From NCBI GenBank assembly GCA_949318235.1, contig OX439132.1, positions 24,539,102 through 24,603,101 on the forward strand: 64,000 bases of DNA. Direction: 5' to 3'. Numbering within the stretch: position 1 is the first letter of the stretch; each line of letters opens with the position of its first letter. The notes beneath the pieces are model-generated. The model was not told the DNA's origin, searched no databases, and saw nothing but the letters and a program-made list of their open reading frames with translations. This document shows positions 36,890-47,585 of the stretch, one piece after another. Made by a program: the position numbers and the translations under genes. This DNA is from Ecdyonurus torrentis (Eukaryota > Arthropoda > Insecta > Ephemeroptera > Heptageniidae).

Positions 36890-37022
36890 TAGCGAGACAG
36901 AAGTCACAACAGGAAAGACAGGTGGGAGGGGTGATTGAATGGAGGGGAAGAAGGGGGTTTCCGCGTGTTGGTTACCTGCATGACTCACTGCTCGCTTACC
37001 TGGCACTCCAGGTGTACCGTCA
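36890..37022. promoter_or_regulatory. E-box and AP-1 cluster, possible intronic enhancer
   Basis: A G+C-rich patch contains CAGGTG at 36919-36924 and 37009-37014, TACCTG (the reverse complement of CAGGTA) at 36973-36978 and 36997-37002, and a perfect AP-1 site TGACTCA at 36981-36987. CAGGTR boxes are bound by Snail/ZEB-type zinc fingers and some bHLH factors. If the leader exon at 35.8 kb is real, this patch lies about 0.85 kb into its first intron, a usual place for an enhancer. No good reading frame crosses it. Confidence 0.4.
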
Positions 37023-37029
37023 TACACAA

Positions 37030-38120
37030 AAATATATATACGTCATACAAACAATTGAAAGTATTTTTATGTTAATTTATTATTTTCACTCTCTCATCAA
37101 TGAATTTTCTTAATTATATATTCTTTTAGTTTTTTTGTTTTGAATACTTAAAAATAATTAGGTTGAGAAGTTTAATATTTTATTATACTTATTATATACA
37201 ATGATAATTTTGTTTATAATATGAAGCAAATAATAATAATATTATTGTTATTTTTTTAATTTAACTTTGGTAATTAAGGGTTTAATACAGGTGACATTTT
37301 TCAGTCATAATTTTATCCTATTTGATTCACATATTCAGAGAACTGAAATTGTGAAAGAGATGAAATTCACAGGTTTCTCTAATATAAAACGATGAAACCA
37401 CAAAAAATATTTTGTTTTGACTAAATAATCAACCTGCTAAATCTTTGCTATATTTGTACTTCTGTCTCGAAATTTAATTCTCTATAACTTATTTCAATGA
37501 CATTGACCAACGATGTTTACAAAGCTCGACGTTCATGCAACGCACGTATATTGAGTAAAACCGATTTCATTCGGTACTTTCCAATGATTCTACCGTCCTA
37601 TAAATAATCCTAAATGTATTTAATGTGTAAGAGCTATTGAGAAGGAAAAACTGTAGAGAATTTGTTCTAATTATCGCTCTTGAAATAGCGATACATATAC
37701 AACAATTTTTTATTTATTTATTCTAGACATAAAAAAATGTAATACATTGAAACTTTTCGTTTTCTTCTCTTATATGTGTGCTGAGAAGAACTTCAAATTT
37801 CTTTACTTAATCAATTGACGTAACAATGTTAAAAAATAGTAGATTTTTTTTTTGTTCACTTTTATAGGATAAAACTTTTGTAGCCAACAACTTTTTTTTA
37901 CTTTGTTGGAAAACGAAAGGGTTGGGTGGTTCTACTCATGTACGATACTTTAGGGAGTATGTACTTTTTTTCTTGTCTTTTTCGTGAACCTTTTAAAACT
38001 ATAAAACTCTAAAAATAGAAGAGACGAGATTTACAAAAATCTGAGAAAATTACTAGACTTTACGTAATAGCTAGTAGACAACATAGTATTATAAAGTACC
38101 ATTGACTACAGGTTTATATG
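37030..38120. other. A+T-rich stretch, possible intron
   Basis: If the 35.8 kb leader is a real first exon, this is part of its first intron. It includes a small inverted repeat ACCGA...TCGGT at about 37560 and no exon or transposon ends. Confidence 0.35.
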
Positions 38121-38366
38121 TACCGTAAAGTGGGTGAGTTTTGCCCAAATTAAGATGGTTCTGGTTTTGCCCATGGAGTGCCTTAGCCACTTATTATTAT
38201 TATTATTATTACTCACTAAGAGCGCAAAATCTCTGTGATTTTTATTTTCTGAGATTTATAATAATTTACATGTTTTGAAATTTTAAATTCTCTATGATAA
38301 TTAGTGGGTATAAAAAATGAGGTGGCAAAGATTCCCCTTGAACCAAAGCTACCCTACTTTACGCTA
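38121..38366. mobile_element. TA-ended MITE with TACCGTAAAGT termini
   Basis: The left end TACCGTAAAGTGGGTGAG and the reverse complement of the right end, TAGCGTAAAGTAGGGTAG, match in most positions over about 18 bp. TA lies at both extremes (38121-38122 and 38365-38366). The interior is 246 bp without an ORF and contains a (TTA)n tract at about 38190-38210. TA ends suggest Tc1/mariner-type mobilisation. Confidence 0.65.
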
Positions 38367-39859
38367 AAGTATAGAAGTACTTTTTGCCTTAGCAGATCAA
38401 AAGAAAATATTAAAAAAAAAGAAAAAAAAAAAAAACTTTTATAAAAGGCTTAAAGTTTTACTCAAAGATAATATAGGATTATTAATTACATAAACAACAC
38501 ATAAAGTTCTTTCAATTTTAAAATAGCTTTTTGTCTAATAGTTTTTAATTAAATCATCGAAAGAGAAAGAAAGAATCTTTTATAATAAAAATATATTGTT
38601 GTCAGTTGGTATATTATATAAAATGTTACACTTTTTTTCTCTTTACAAAAAGTTAACACGAATAAATAAAACAAAGCTTCTTTATTTCATTTGTTCATTA
38701 CATTATATACGCTTGAATAGTTTAATAAAAAAAGTTTAAAGAAATCTTAAAATTTCTTACTTCGGTATATAAATGAAAAACTTTATAATATTATAATAAA
38801 AATATACATTAATAAACAATAGTTATTACACAAACGTGAATTGTGATGGAAATGATCTTATAAAAATACATTATAATAAAAATAATATTTTATGTTCTTC
38901 TATATGAAATGATAAACGATTATTATTAAAAAAAAAATGCTATTTTTTATATAATGTATAAACATTCATTATAATCAAATTAGAATAAAGTAAAATGTTA
39001 TCTGCACATATATTTTAAAACTGCTTTACATAAAAAATGAGTAAATAATGTTTGCGTTTTTTTCTTATAGTTTCTGTAAATTTAATGTGATGCACGTAAT
39101 TCGTTTAATTTTTACGTTTTGCTTAAATATTCCACAGGGGGTTAGTGTGTTAAGTGTGTTTATATATACATTATAAGTTATAAAGCTATTTAAGGACCAT
39201 GAAATCATAACTTCTTTTTTACTATAACTTAAAAAATATTTAATAAATAACACATTTTTTAAAAAGGATCAATAAATCAATTTGAAATTTACTTAGCTAT
39301 GAGCAATGATCTTAATTTTCGTTATATACCTTAAGTATGGTCTGACTCGGCAAATGTGACTTTTGACTAAATTTAAAAAAAAATTATATAAAATACTATT
39401 TTTAGGGGGTTGCAAAAATCCTCTTCTATATTATGGCCATCTAACAAAAGTAAAAATTTTAATTTGCAAGTTTCTAACACAGACTTGTAAGGTCTTCTAT
39501 GTTGCGAAAATAAATTACCTTAAATGTTCTGGAAAATATAGGTCAAATTAAAAATTATTTAATATTTCAGTGTCAGTAATTTAAAAGAAAGTAAGAAATT
39601 TCATGATATGATGACTTGGTTGATTTTAAGTAAACGTATTTGTTTATTTTGATGTAAGTCAAAGCTTATGAAAAAGAAAAGAATAAAAGCCATCATAAAA
39701 GCATTAATTGACTTCAAATTCAAGATTAATTTTCGTTTTAATGTACATCATGAGTATTATTTTGCAATGCTTCTCTTCTTTTATGATTTTTTTTTTTTAA
39801 GGCACTTGAAAATGATTTTTTTTCTTATATAACATGATGAAAATAGTTTTCGGTCCCAG

Positions 39860-40170
39860 CTCTTTAAGAGAGCAGGGAAATAATAATCTTCAACAAGCAG
39901 CTAGTCCAGATGACGTTTTCGAGTGGAGTATAAGTGCATGGAACGAAATAAAAAGTAAGAACCAGAACTTGTAGAAGTGCATACGAGTCAGGAAACATTA
40001 AGGTTTTTTTTTTGTTAAGTGGTATCTTGCACTCACTGCACACTTCGCGTGTTGTCACCGTGTCCCTCAAGTCCAAGTGTTTTGTTATTGACGTTGCTAA
40101 TCAAAGTTGACTTTGCTTGCTTACATGGTCACTCTGCATGAAACAAAGCAAGCTCACGTGTCAACATTTA
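39860..40170. other. Unique-looking G+C-richer stretch with CACGTG
   Basis: About 300 bp are less A+T-rich than the neighbourhood, without microsatellites apart from a T run at about 40004. The stretch contains GACGTTTTCGAG, TTGCACTCACTGCACAC, GTGTTGTCACCGTGTCCC and, near its end, CTCACGTGTC (E-box CACGTG at about 40153). A 70-codon minus-strand frame (39864-40076) shows no recognisable motif. It could be a conserved non-coding element or a short exon. Confidence 0.2.
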
Positions 40171-41391
40171 CTATACTCTTGTATAACCGTCACTATGTAT
40201 ATTTGGTTTTATATGCAAACGTAAATAAAATCTTTGAACTCAAGAATGATTTGAATACTAAGAAATTGGTAAAGATTTAAAGACATTCTTCCATGTTGTA
40301 AAGCTTTTTTAATGATAAATTTTATCAAGGAAATACATCCAGTAATTCTAATATTAAAAATAAAACGAAAAATGGAACCAGTATTATATATCTTTTTTAA
40401 ACTTATTTACGTTGAAATTTTCTCTGAGGAACATAAAGCTGAAATTTTGATTTCAATATAATATAATTTCTATTCAACTCTCTTTCCCTCATTTTCCTTC
40501 AGGTATACCAATTAACTTCATACTTTGACTCGTCATGTCATGATATTCAGCCCCCAATCATTATTAAAAACGCGCAAATTTTCAAATCAATACGAATAAC
40601 TTTCTTTTTTAAGTCAAAAGTTTGTATGTTTGTTATTTTTTCTCATCAAAAATCAAACACTCGTATACAAAGTAAAATTTATTGTGACGTGTGCCTATTA
40701 AAATTTAGATTTTTTTTTTTTTTTTTTTTTAATTAATAAATATTTCACTTGTTATAAGGCTTGACAAGTAAATAATATAAAAAGATTCTAATGAGATGGA
40801 AAAGATCGTTGCATAAAAATCAATATGTTTCGCTTGTTCAAAAATTTATAATTCATATTAGGAATTCAACATTGAATAATAAATTTAGTTATTAAATAAA
40901 CTATGCGCTGATTACTTTAAATATTTCATATTTTTATGGATAAATAAATCCACCGTCGTTATTAAAGAAGCGTAGAAAATATAAATACATAAACGAAGAT
41001 ATAAAACTTCTTTGTATTTTATTATAGAATTTCAAAAATATTTCTTTTTAATTATACCTTTTGAAAATTTTCATTAGTATAGCATAATATTTGCTATTGA
41101 ATACATAACATTGTATATTACGCCCTTGTGAATAACAAACCACATATTTTTATGTCTATATACTTTGCATCAAATGGCAGTATCATACTGCAGGAATATT
41201 ATTTTTAGAGAAATATTGTATACGCAAAACAAATTTCATTGTATAAAATGCATTGTTTGTTTTTCCCAAGAGTAACATGGAAAAACGTAAAATTGAAAAA
41301 CGGGTATTTTTTTTTCAAGACATCTCTACCATGAAGGGAAGTTTGTTAGCTCCGCAAGCATACAAGGGTAGTAAGTTTAAGGGATGTGACC

Positions 41392-41392
<1 letters not shown>

Positions 41393-41442
<50 letters not shown>
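41393..41442. repeat. (AG)n microsatellite
   Basis: A pure 50-bp tract inside an 87-codon frame (41253-41516). The part outside the repeat has no recognisable motif. Confidence 0.97.
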
Positions 41443-41447
<5 letters not shown>

Positions 41448-41959
41448 CAACTGGTCGATACGTTTCCTTCATCCCTTTTCTTTATGATGAAGACAGATGA
41501 ACCACGTCTAAACTAAGCACTACGATACAAAGTGTCAAACCTTAACTGCTTACAAATATTAAGATTAATAGCATGCATTGTATATGTATATCCATAATTT
41601 AATGATAAAATCAATTTTTATGTAAATACATTTTTTTGTTTTTGTTACCGCGAGAAAACAAAATATGTTTTTGTGAAGATCAGGCTCTTGTATTACGGTT
41701 CTTAAAATTAAATAAATTGTTTGAGAGGATAGTTTACAGCGTGCATTTATTATTATTTAAAATTTCATTTTAAATAAATTTATTTTCCACAAAATAATAA
41801 TAATGATGATAATAACAACAAAAATTGCTAAAACATTTTATAATAAATATATCCCTCCTTGACTAATTCTATTAACATGTTCATATGATTAAAAAAAATC
41901 ACATTTAAATTACTTTTAAAGATGTATCCAAACTATAACAGTAACTTTCATTAATAAAA

Positions 41960-42117
41960 GAAACGTCTATATCTTATTCGTTACTCCATTATAATCATGT
42001 ATTTTACCATTCAAAAACTAAATAGCGCTAAATTTGCAATGTTTTTCTTATGAGAAAAATACGCAATGGATTTAAATGGTAAAATATATAATCACAATCG
42101 TCTGTACTATACGTTTC
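41960..42117 (+). mobile_element. Short inverted-repeat element, family 4, copy 3
   Basis: The outer ends GAAACGT (41960-41966) and ACGTTTC (42111-42117) are inverted. Inner arms ATTTTACCATT and AATGGTAAAAT are perfect inverted repeats. The interior carries AGCGCTAAATTTGCA and CTTATGAGAAAAATACGC. No ORF. It is the clearest copy for defining the family. Confidence 0.65.
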
Positions 42118-42411
42118 AATGATTTTTGGAAGTGATTATTAAAATAGCTTAGGGCTGTTTTATTTGTAATTACTTTCTGTCACTCTTATAATTAAAAACA
42201 ATTTTGATGGTAATGGATCTGGGATATTGGAAATTCATTTAATATTTCCTCAGAGTTTTAAAATATTATATTATGCACAAAATTCTACTGCGAGACAAAT
42301 ATGATACTATTTTTCTACTTATTTCTATACCTAAAAATTTTGGTAGCTATTTTACTTGATTAAGATGCATTACAGAAGTCCCTTTAGGACACTTCCCTAT
42401 ATAAAGTTGGC

Positions 42412-42416
<5 letters not shown>

Positions 42417-42442
<26 letters not shown>
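42417..42442. repeat. (AT)13 microsatellite
   Basis: A pure AT tract followed by GTGTATATATATAC. Confidence 0.9.
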
Positions 42443-42599
42443 GTGTATATATATACATAATATTGTGTATCATGCAGTCTACATACAAAGTTTGCATTAT
42501 ATATATGTTTGCTCTCCTATAAAATACATATAGTTACTATGCATGCAAGCAAGCAAGAGGGAATATTCCAATGCCAATATTGGTAATTGATACAAAGAA

Positions 42600-42730
42600 G
42601 TGATACATGATGATGCAAGTGAGGGTCATTAAGAGTGTCAGGTGACTACTTATAAAGCCGCAGTAATCGTGTGTGGTCACCGGCGTAATTTATCTTAGCA
42701 ATGGGAGTCGTAACATAACATCGGTGTTCT
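42600..42730 (+). promoter_or_regulatory. Weak TATA-containing promoter-like patch
   Basis: CTTATAAAGCCGC (TATAAA at 42650-42655) lies between the arms of a small inverted repeat, AGGTGAC (about 42640) and GGTCACC (about 42675), in a locally G+C-richer patch. TATA-like sequences are common in this DNA, and no leader exon or donor can be traced downstream. Confidence 0.18.
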
Positions 42731-43305
42731 CTGCTTTGTTTTCATATTTTGCAAAACACACTCTGATACTGCTGCAGATTGTATGTATATGTATCTGAAA
42801 CCTTGTAGAGTTTATTATTGGAATAACAAAACTAATAGTCGATAAAATAATTGAGGGCTTTGCTTTATATACAATCACAATTTATTTGTTGATTCTTATA
42901 ACTTTAGTGCACAGTTTGCAGAAAAATAAAAAGTTCCACTTCTGATTACAAAGTATGATTTTATCCACATTCATGGTTTTTATTTGTGTATAAAGAAAAT
43001 TATCTGTTTTTAACATCACCTAATATCAAGTATTTAAGTTTTCTTTCTTTTTTCTTTTCATTTGTTGTTGTTATTGTTGTTGTTGTTGTTAGGGTTACAA
43101 AAAATAAAACGAGTGTTACTTTTTGAAAAATAATTAAAATAAGTTTTAAATTATCTCTTACAGCTTGTGCAGGGCTATTATTATACATATTGTATATAAA
43201 AATTAGAAATTAAAATATTCAAAACATGATAAACCAAATATCTTGAGTATATGGTTTGTCTCTTTCACATTTCAAACTAAGAATGTTGTATATTATGGTT
43301 GTACT

Positions 43306-43436
43306 GTTGTACACGCACAATCGTTCTCATAATTTTTACTGCTTAAATTCGCAGAGCGTATTTTTCTTATAAGCATAATATTGCAACTATAGCGCAATAT
43401 ATTGAATGGTAAAATATATAATCACTATTGTGTGCA
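43306..43436 (-). mobile_element. Short inverted-repeat element, family 4, copy 4 (reverse orientation)
   Basis: The interior GCGTATTTTTCTTATAAG and the arm GAATGGTAAAATATATAATCAC match the reverse complement of the 41.96 kb copy. The termini CACGCACAATCGT and ATTGTGTGCACG form an imperfect inverted repeat. It lies about 1.3 kb from copy 3 in the opposite orientation, so the pair could form a larger hairpin. Confidence 0.6.
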
Positions 43437-43439
43437 CGT

Positions 43440-46155
43440 GAAATTTTTTTATCGTATAGTCTTAGAGAAAAATATTATATATATTAGGAGGAAATTGAAA
43501 AATGCATAAAAAAGTTAACTTGCAATGTCCTCCAACTTTAAGTCCACAAGATGGGTTTCAAAATGACATCTCTTTTATCTGTTTTTTTTTTTTTTTTTTC
43601 AAGAATCTCAAATCCATGTAGTTTTAAAAGAAAGGAAATGAACAAAAGACTTTTATGTAAATGTTAATTTAAGTAGTAAACTTGAAAATAGAAAGTCTAA
43701 ATTGAATTCTCTTTCCGTTTTTGTTGATTTAAACATGCACGCAGAAGAGAATGAAATAATCACATTAAGTTCTCAAAATTCCATCATCCTTTGCATTTAA
43801 AATAACACTAACAAAACCTACGTAATATCTACATACATTTTATATTTTAAATATTTAAAGTTACGATCACATGTAAATATATAAATTTAATGATTGCAAT
43901 GCATATATAGAACTTTATGTTCTAATTATATAGAACTTTGGCAGGGTTGTTTTGTTTGTATATAAATTGTGGTTGTGGATGCATATTTTACTAATTGGCA
44001 ATTAAATTACTAAATAATAATATTTTAAAGTAATAATTAAAATAATATAAACTTTATACCACAAAACAAAAGTATAACAAATAAGAAATTTATTTGTTTT
44101 TAACTTTTTTTTATTAACTTTCAGTACGTTACTGTTAATAATTTTGTATTATTTTACATGTTTATACTCTTAACTATTCCTTTAATCTTTTGAATATTTT
44201 AAAATTTAGAAACTTCCATAGTATATACATACATAAAGTTAGTTAGCAGCATCTGTGAAGTGTTTATTTAATTTTAATGTAGTTTGCTTAAAGTAACTCA
44301 CTACAATAGAAGCTATACAACTTATTGTATATTATTATAGTATACATTATTTTACTATTGCATTCTAGTAATGTAACTTTTCTGATGTATTTTATACTTA
44401 CTATGATTAAAAAAAAATACATGCAAATGCTTTTAAAAGTTACTTTTTAAATAAATTAAATTATTATAATTACGAAGATAGTATAATAAAAAAGTTAAGA
44501 TGTTCCTTATAAGTCTTATGCTATTTGCTTGAAAATTACTGCTTTACTTTTTCCGTTCTTGTTCTAGTATTATGATATTTAAAATAGACACGCTATACTT
44601 TCATCACGCAGTTTACTTTGAATTTTTGTCACAAAAGTATAATATTATTATATATTTTACAATTATTTTTAAGAATTTCACTAAAAATACTAATAAATGC
44701 AGAAATAAAATAACTTTTTTTAGAAATACATGGTCATAAAAAAAAAAATGTTGTAACTATTTTTATAAAACTAAAAAATTTCATTTCCGACAAAGAATAA
44801 CTACATTTTTTTATAGTAAAATTAACGAGTATAGAAAATAATAATAAAAACAAATAAATAAATGAGTGTACTAAATTTTTCTTCCATATCATGAAGAAAA
44901 CACAAGCTTGGACAATTATTAATTGCTTTAATTTTTTTTTCTAAAAAAAATGCAACTTTTTCCCACATATACATAATTATAGTTAGCTTCCATATGAAAA
45001 AAGTAGATCATAAAAAAAGTGTTCTTTTATATTATTTATTATATTTTTTTTCCTCTGGCATAAAATTTATATAAAAACATGTAAAAAGTTTAAAAACTTA
45101 TTATAATATAATTTTAGACCTTTGTGAATTCTTTGTTATATATATATAGTAATATTTTCAAATTAAAAATCGATTTTATTTTATGATATTCAAAAAAGTT
45201 TTATTGTTTTACTTACTTTTCCCATACGTATATTATAGTGAGTCATAATATTGAAAAAAAGTCTATATGTATAAAAATAAGGATAATAGTAAAAGAAAAG
45301 TTAGTTTTAAAAATTCGTTTTTCAACCCACACACTGAGAATATATGAAAATTACAAAAGTTTTGTACTTCATATAAAAATAAGAAACTTTTTTTTTTTTT
45401 TTGACAAATTAAATTTTTTATGCATATTCTATTCTTTAAAAAAGTTTCAAAAATAATAAATCAACAAAATAAAACTAAGAAGTAAAATACGAAATAAGCA
45501 TTTTAATTAAACTTTTTAAATAAAAATACTGTATTGTGTATACTATTTTATGTTATAACGGTGTATAGTATTTTTTTAAAAAATGATATCTCTTTTTTTT
45601 CTCTATTAAAATTTTTAAACAATAAAAATGTATCATGTAATGATTTATTACTGGTATTATTTAACCATGTAATTTAACATTTATTTCAACAATTTTATTT
45701 GGAAATTGTTATATACACGAGAAAAGTGAGTTTTCATTGATTATTTTATCAACTATATAGATATCATTGATATCAATAAAATTATTGTTGGCATCATTAT
45801 TTCATTAAATAAATATCCCAAATCCTATAAGGGAATAAAACAATGTGTATCAGAGATAGAAACTCCAAGGATTATAGTAGAATCTAAAACAATTGTACAG
45901 TATTTATGATACTTTTTGTTACAAGCGTATCAGCGTATACACAACATTTGTAACCCTTTCTACAAATAACTTTTTTTTTTTTTTTTTTTTTTACATTTAC
46001 ATCTTAAAATAATATCATTAATTCTGCATGAGTGGCATCTATGTACCGATATGGAGACAATAATTTACAAACAAACGAAGTAAAAGGCAACATTTCAATA
46101 TATTTTTTGCCACCCATCGCACCTTTTCTACCTTATTGACCTGTGTTATCTTTGT
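43440..46155. other. Very A+T-rich stretch without recognised gene
   Basis: It holds T runs at 43580-43599 and 45970-45992 and long A/T-only segments. No exon, RNA gene or element end was recognised. Confidence 0.45.
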
Positions 46156-46159
46156 GGCT

Positions 46160-46310
46160 ACACTCTGGCCAAAACAAGGTCGTTCCCGCCAAAAGATATA
46201 TCCGCGGTGCTATAACCCAATCTGAGAGCGTGTTATAAACCTACTAGCCAATCACAGTTGACTTTACATTTTTAATTACAGTGTATCCGCTCGAACTAGT
46301 ATTGGAAGAA
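46160..46310. promoter_or_regulatory. E2F/CCAAT promoter-like island
   Basis: A strong E2F match, TTCCCGCCAAAA, occupies 46183-46194. CCAAT pentamers follow at 46217-46221 and 46248-46252 on the + strand, with one on the - strand (ATTGG, 46301-46305). E2F plus repeated CCAAT boxes is typical of replication and cell-cycle promoters. I could not identify a first exon on either side. A caution: TACACTCTGGCCAAAA then GTTCCCG (46159-46188) resembles the terminal repeat of the miniature element at 54.73 kb, so part of the site may come from a transposon. Confidence 0.35.
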
Positions 46311-47013
46311 GTTTATAATATGTTGCTACATTTACGATTTTTCCTTAAAAAAACTTCGTAAGTTTTTAACTTTGTAACTTACTGTGTCCTTATCAGTACA
46401 TACGGATAATTACGGTTATGGGAATAATTATCCATTACAATGAAATGATTTAATTTCGGTTGTATTATAACACGTTGTATTATTTTTCAGTGTATTATAT
46501 TGATGGTAGTACGAGATCGATTACTTTGATATCTAAATTTCAGGTCATGTTAAGTGACTACCGTGACTCATTTTGTATAGAGAAGGAGGGAGAGAGGGTG
46601 GGGATAAATCCATGACAATCACGTTACCTTCACGTAGTCTTTCCATGCAAATTCCAAACCAATGTAATTTATATGCTATATAATAATATAGTAATTGTAT
46701 ATATCGAAGTGATTGTATTCATATTATTTGAAGTTGTGTATTCATTTATCAATGTCCTAAAAGTAGCAAATCAAATTAAGAGTCAACAATGGTATACAAA
46801 AATAAGTGATATATTATTATAATTGAATTGTTTCACATTAACAGAAACATTCATAAATGGAGAATGTCAAATATATCAAAGAGGAAAATGCTATAGTGTC
46901 ACTCGGAAAATTGAATACAAATTGAGGGAAGGGGGAATGAAAGTCTGTTTTTAAATGTTATGTTTTCTTGTAAAGAAGTATAGCATGAATTCATTTATTT
47001 TAATTTAAAATTC

Positions 47014-47369
47014 TTAAAGCCATAGTAGACCACATAAAACAACATGTGCTTTTTAATGAATAAACACGAAATGGGATCTTCAAAACTGATGACAAATTTT
47101 ACTAGGTAGCCCCACAAGAGAGCGTGAAAATACTGTTACGTATGCAATTTGCGTGACTATTCATGTTTCTTATTCATGTTTCTGATGTAAACATGCAAAA
47201 ATTAGTAAAAAAAAAAAATGTTGTGCGGGTTGCATAAATTGAAATTTTCTGATCACTGGTACGGAGCTACAGTTGTTTTTTGAGACAATCTAAAAGTTAT
47301 ATTTATGTAAGTTCCATCAAGTGTTTTGTGATATAAACGCGTATGTTTTCTTCTGGTCTATTCCTTTAA
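47014..47369 (+). mobile_element. TTAA-flanked MITE, family 1, copy 4
   Basis: 356 bp with TTAA at 47014-47017 and 47366-47369. The left end carries a three-base insertion (CATAGTAGACCA instead of CATAGACCA). The centre is rearranged: a TTCATGTTTCT-type duplication near 47160-47180, and the CRE palindrome of the other copies is degraded to TGATGTAA. It is probably older than copies 2 and 3. No ORF. Confidence 0.8.
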
Positions 47370-47549
47370 GACACAAACTTATAAAGAAATAACGCACATC
47401 ATTGGTTAAAGTTATTTTCTTCCTGATCCATAAATTAAATTATATCTTTATGTGTAAACTATAAATTTCAAGCTGCGATCAAACTAACACAGAATGTATA
47501 CAGAAATAAATGCCAGGAAGCCGTACATGGATTTAGTTGTACTATTTAG

Positions 47550-47582
<33 letters not shown>

Positions 47583-47585
<3 letters not shown>

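Noticed and set aside
36737..37027. 96-codon minus-strand frame over the E-box cluster
   Set aside because: The amino-terminal part lies in the regulatory-looking patch and the rest is Phe/Tyr/Lys-rich chance sequence.
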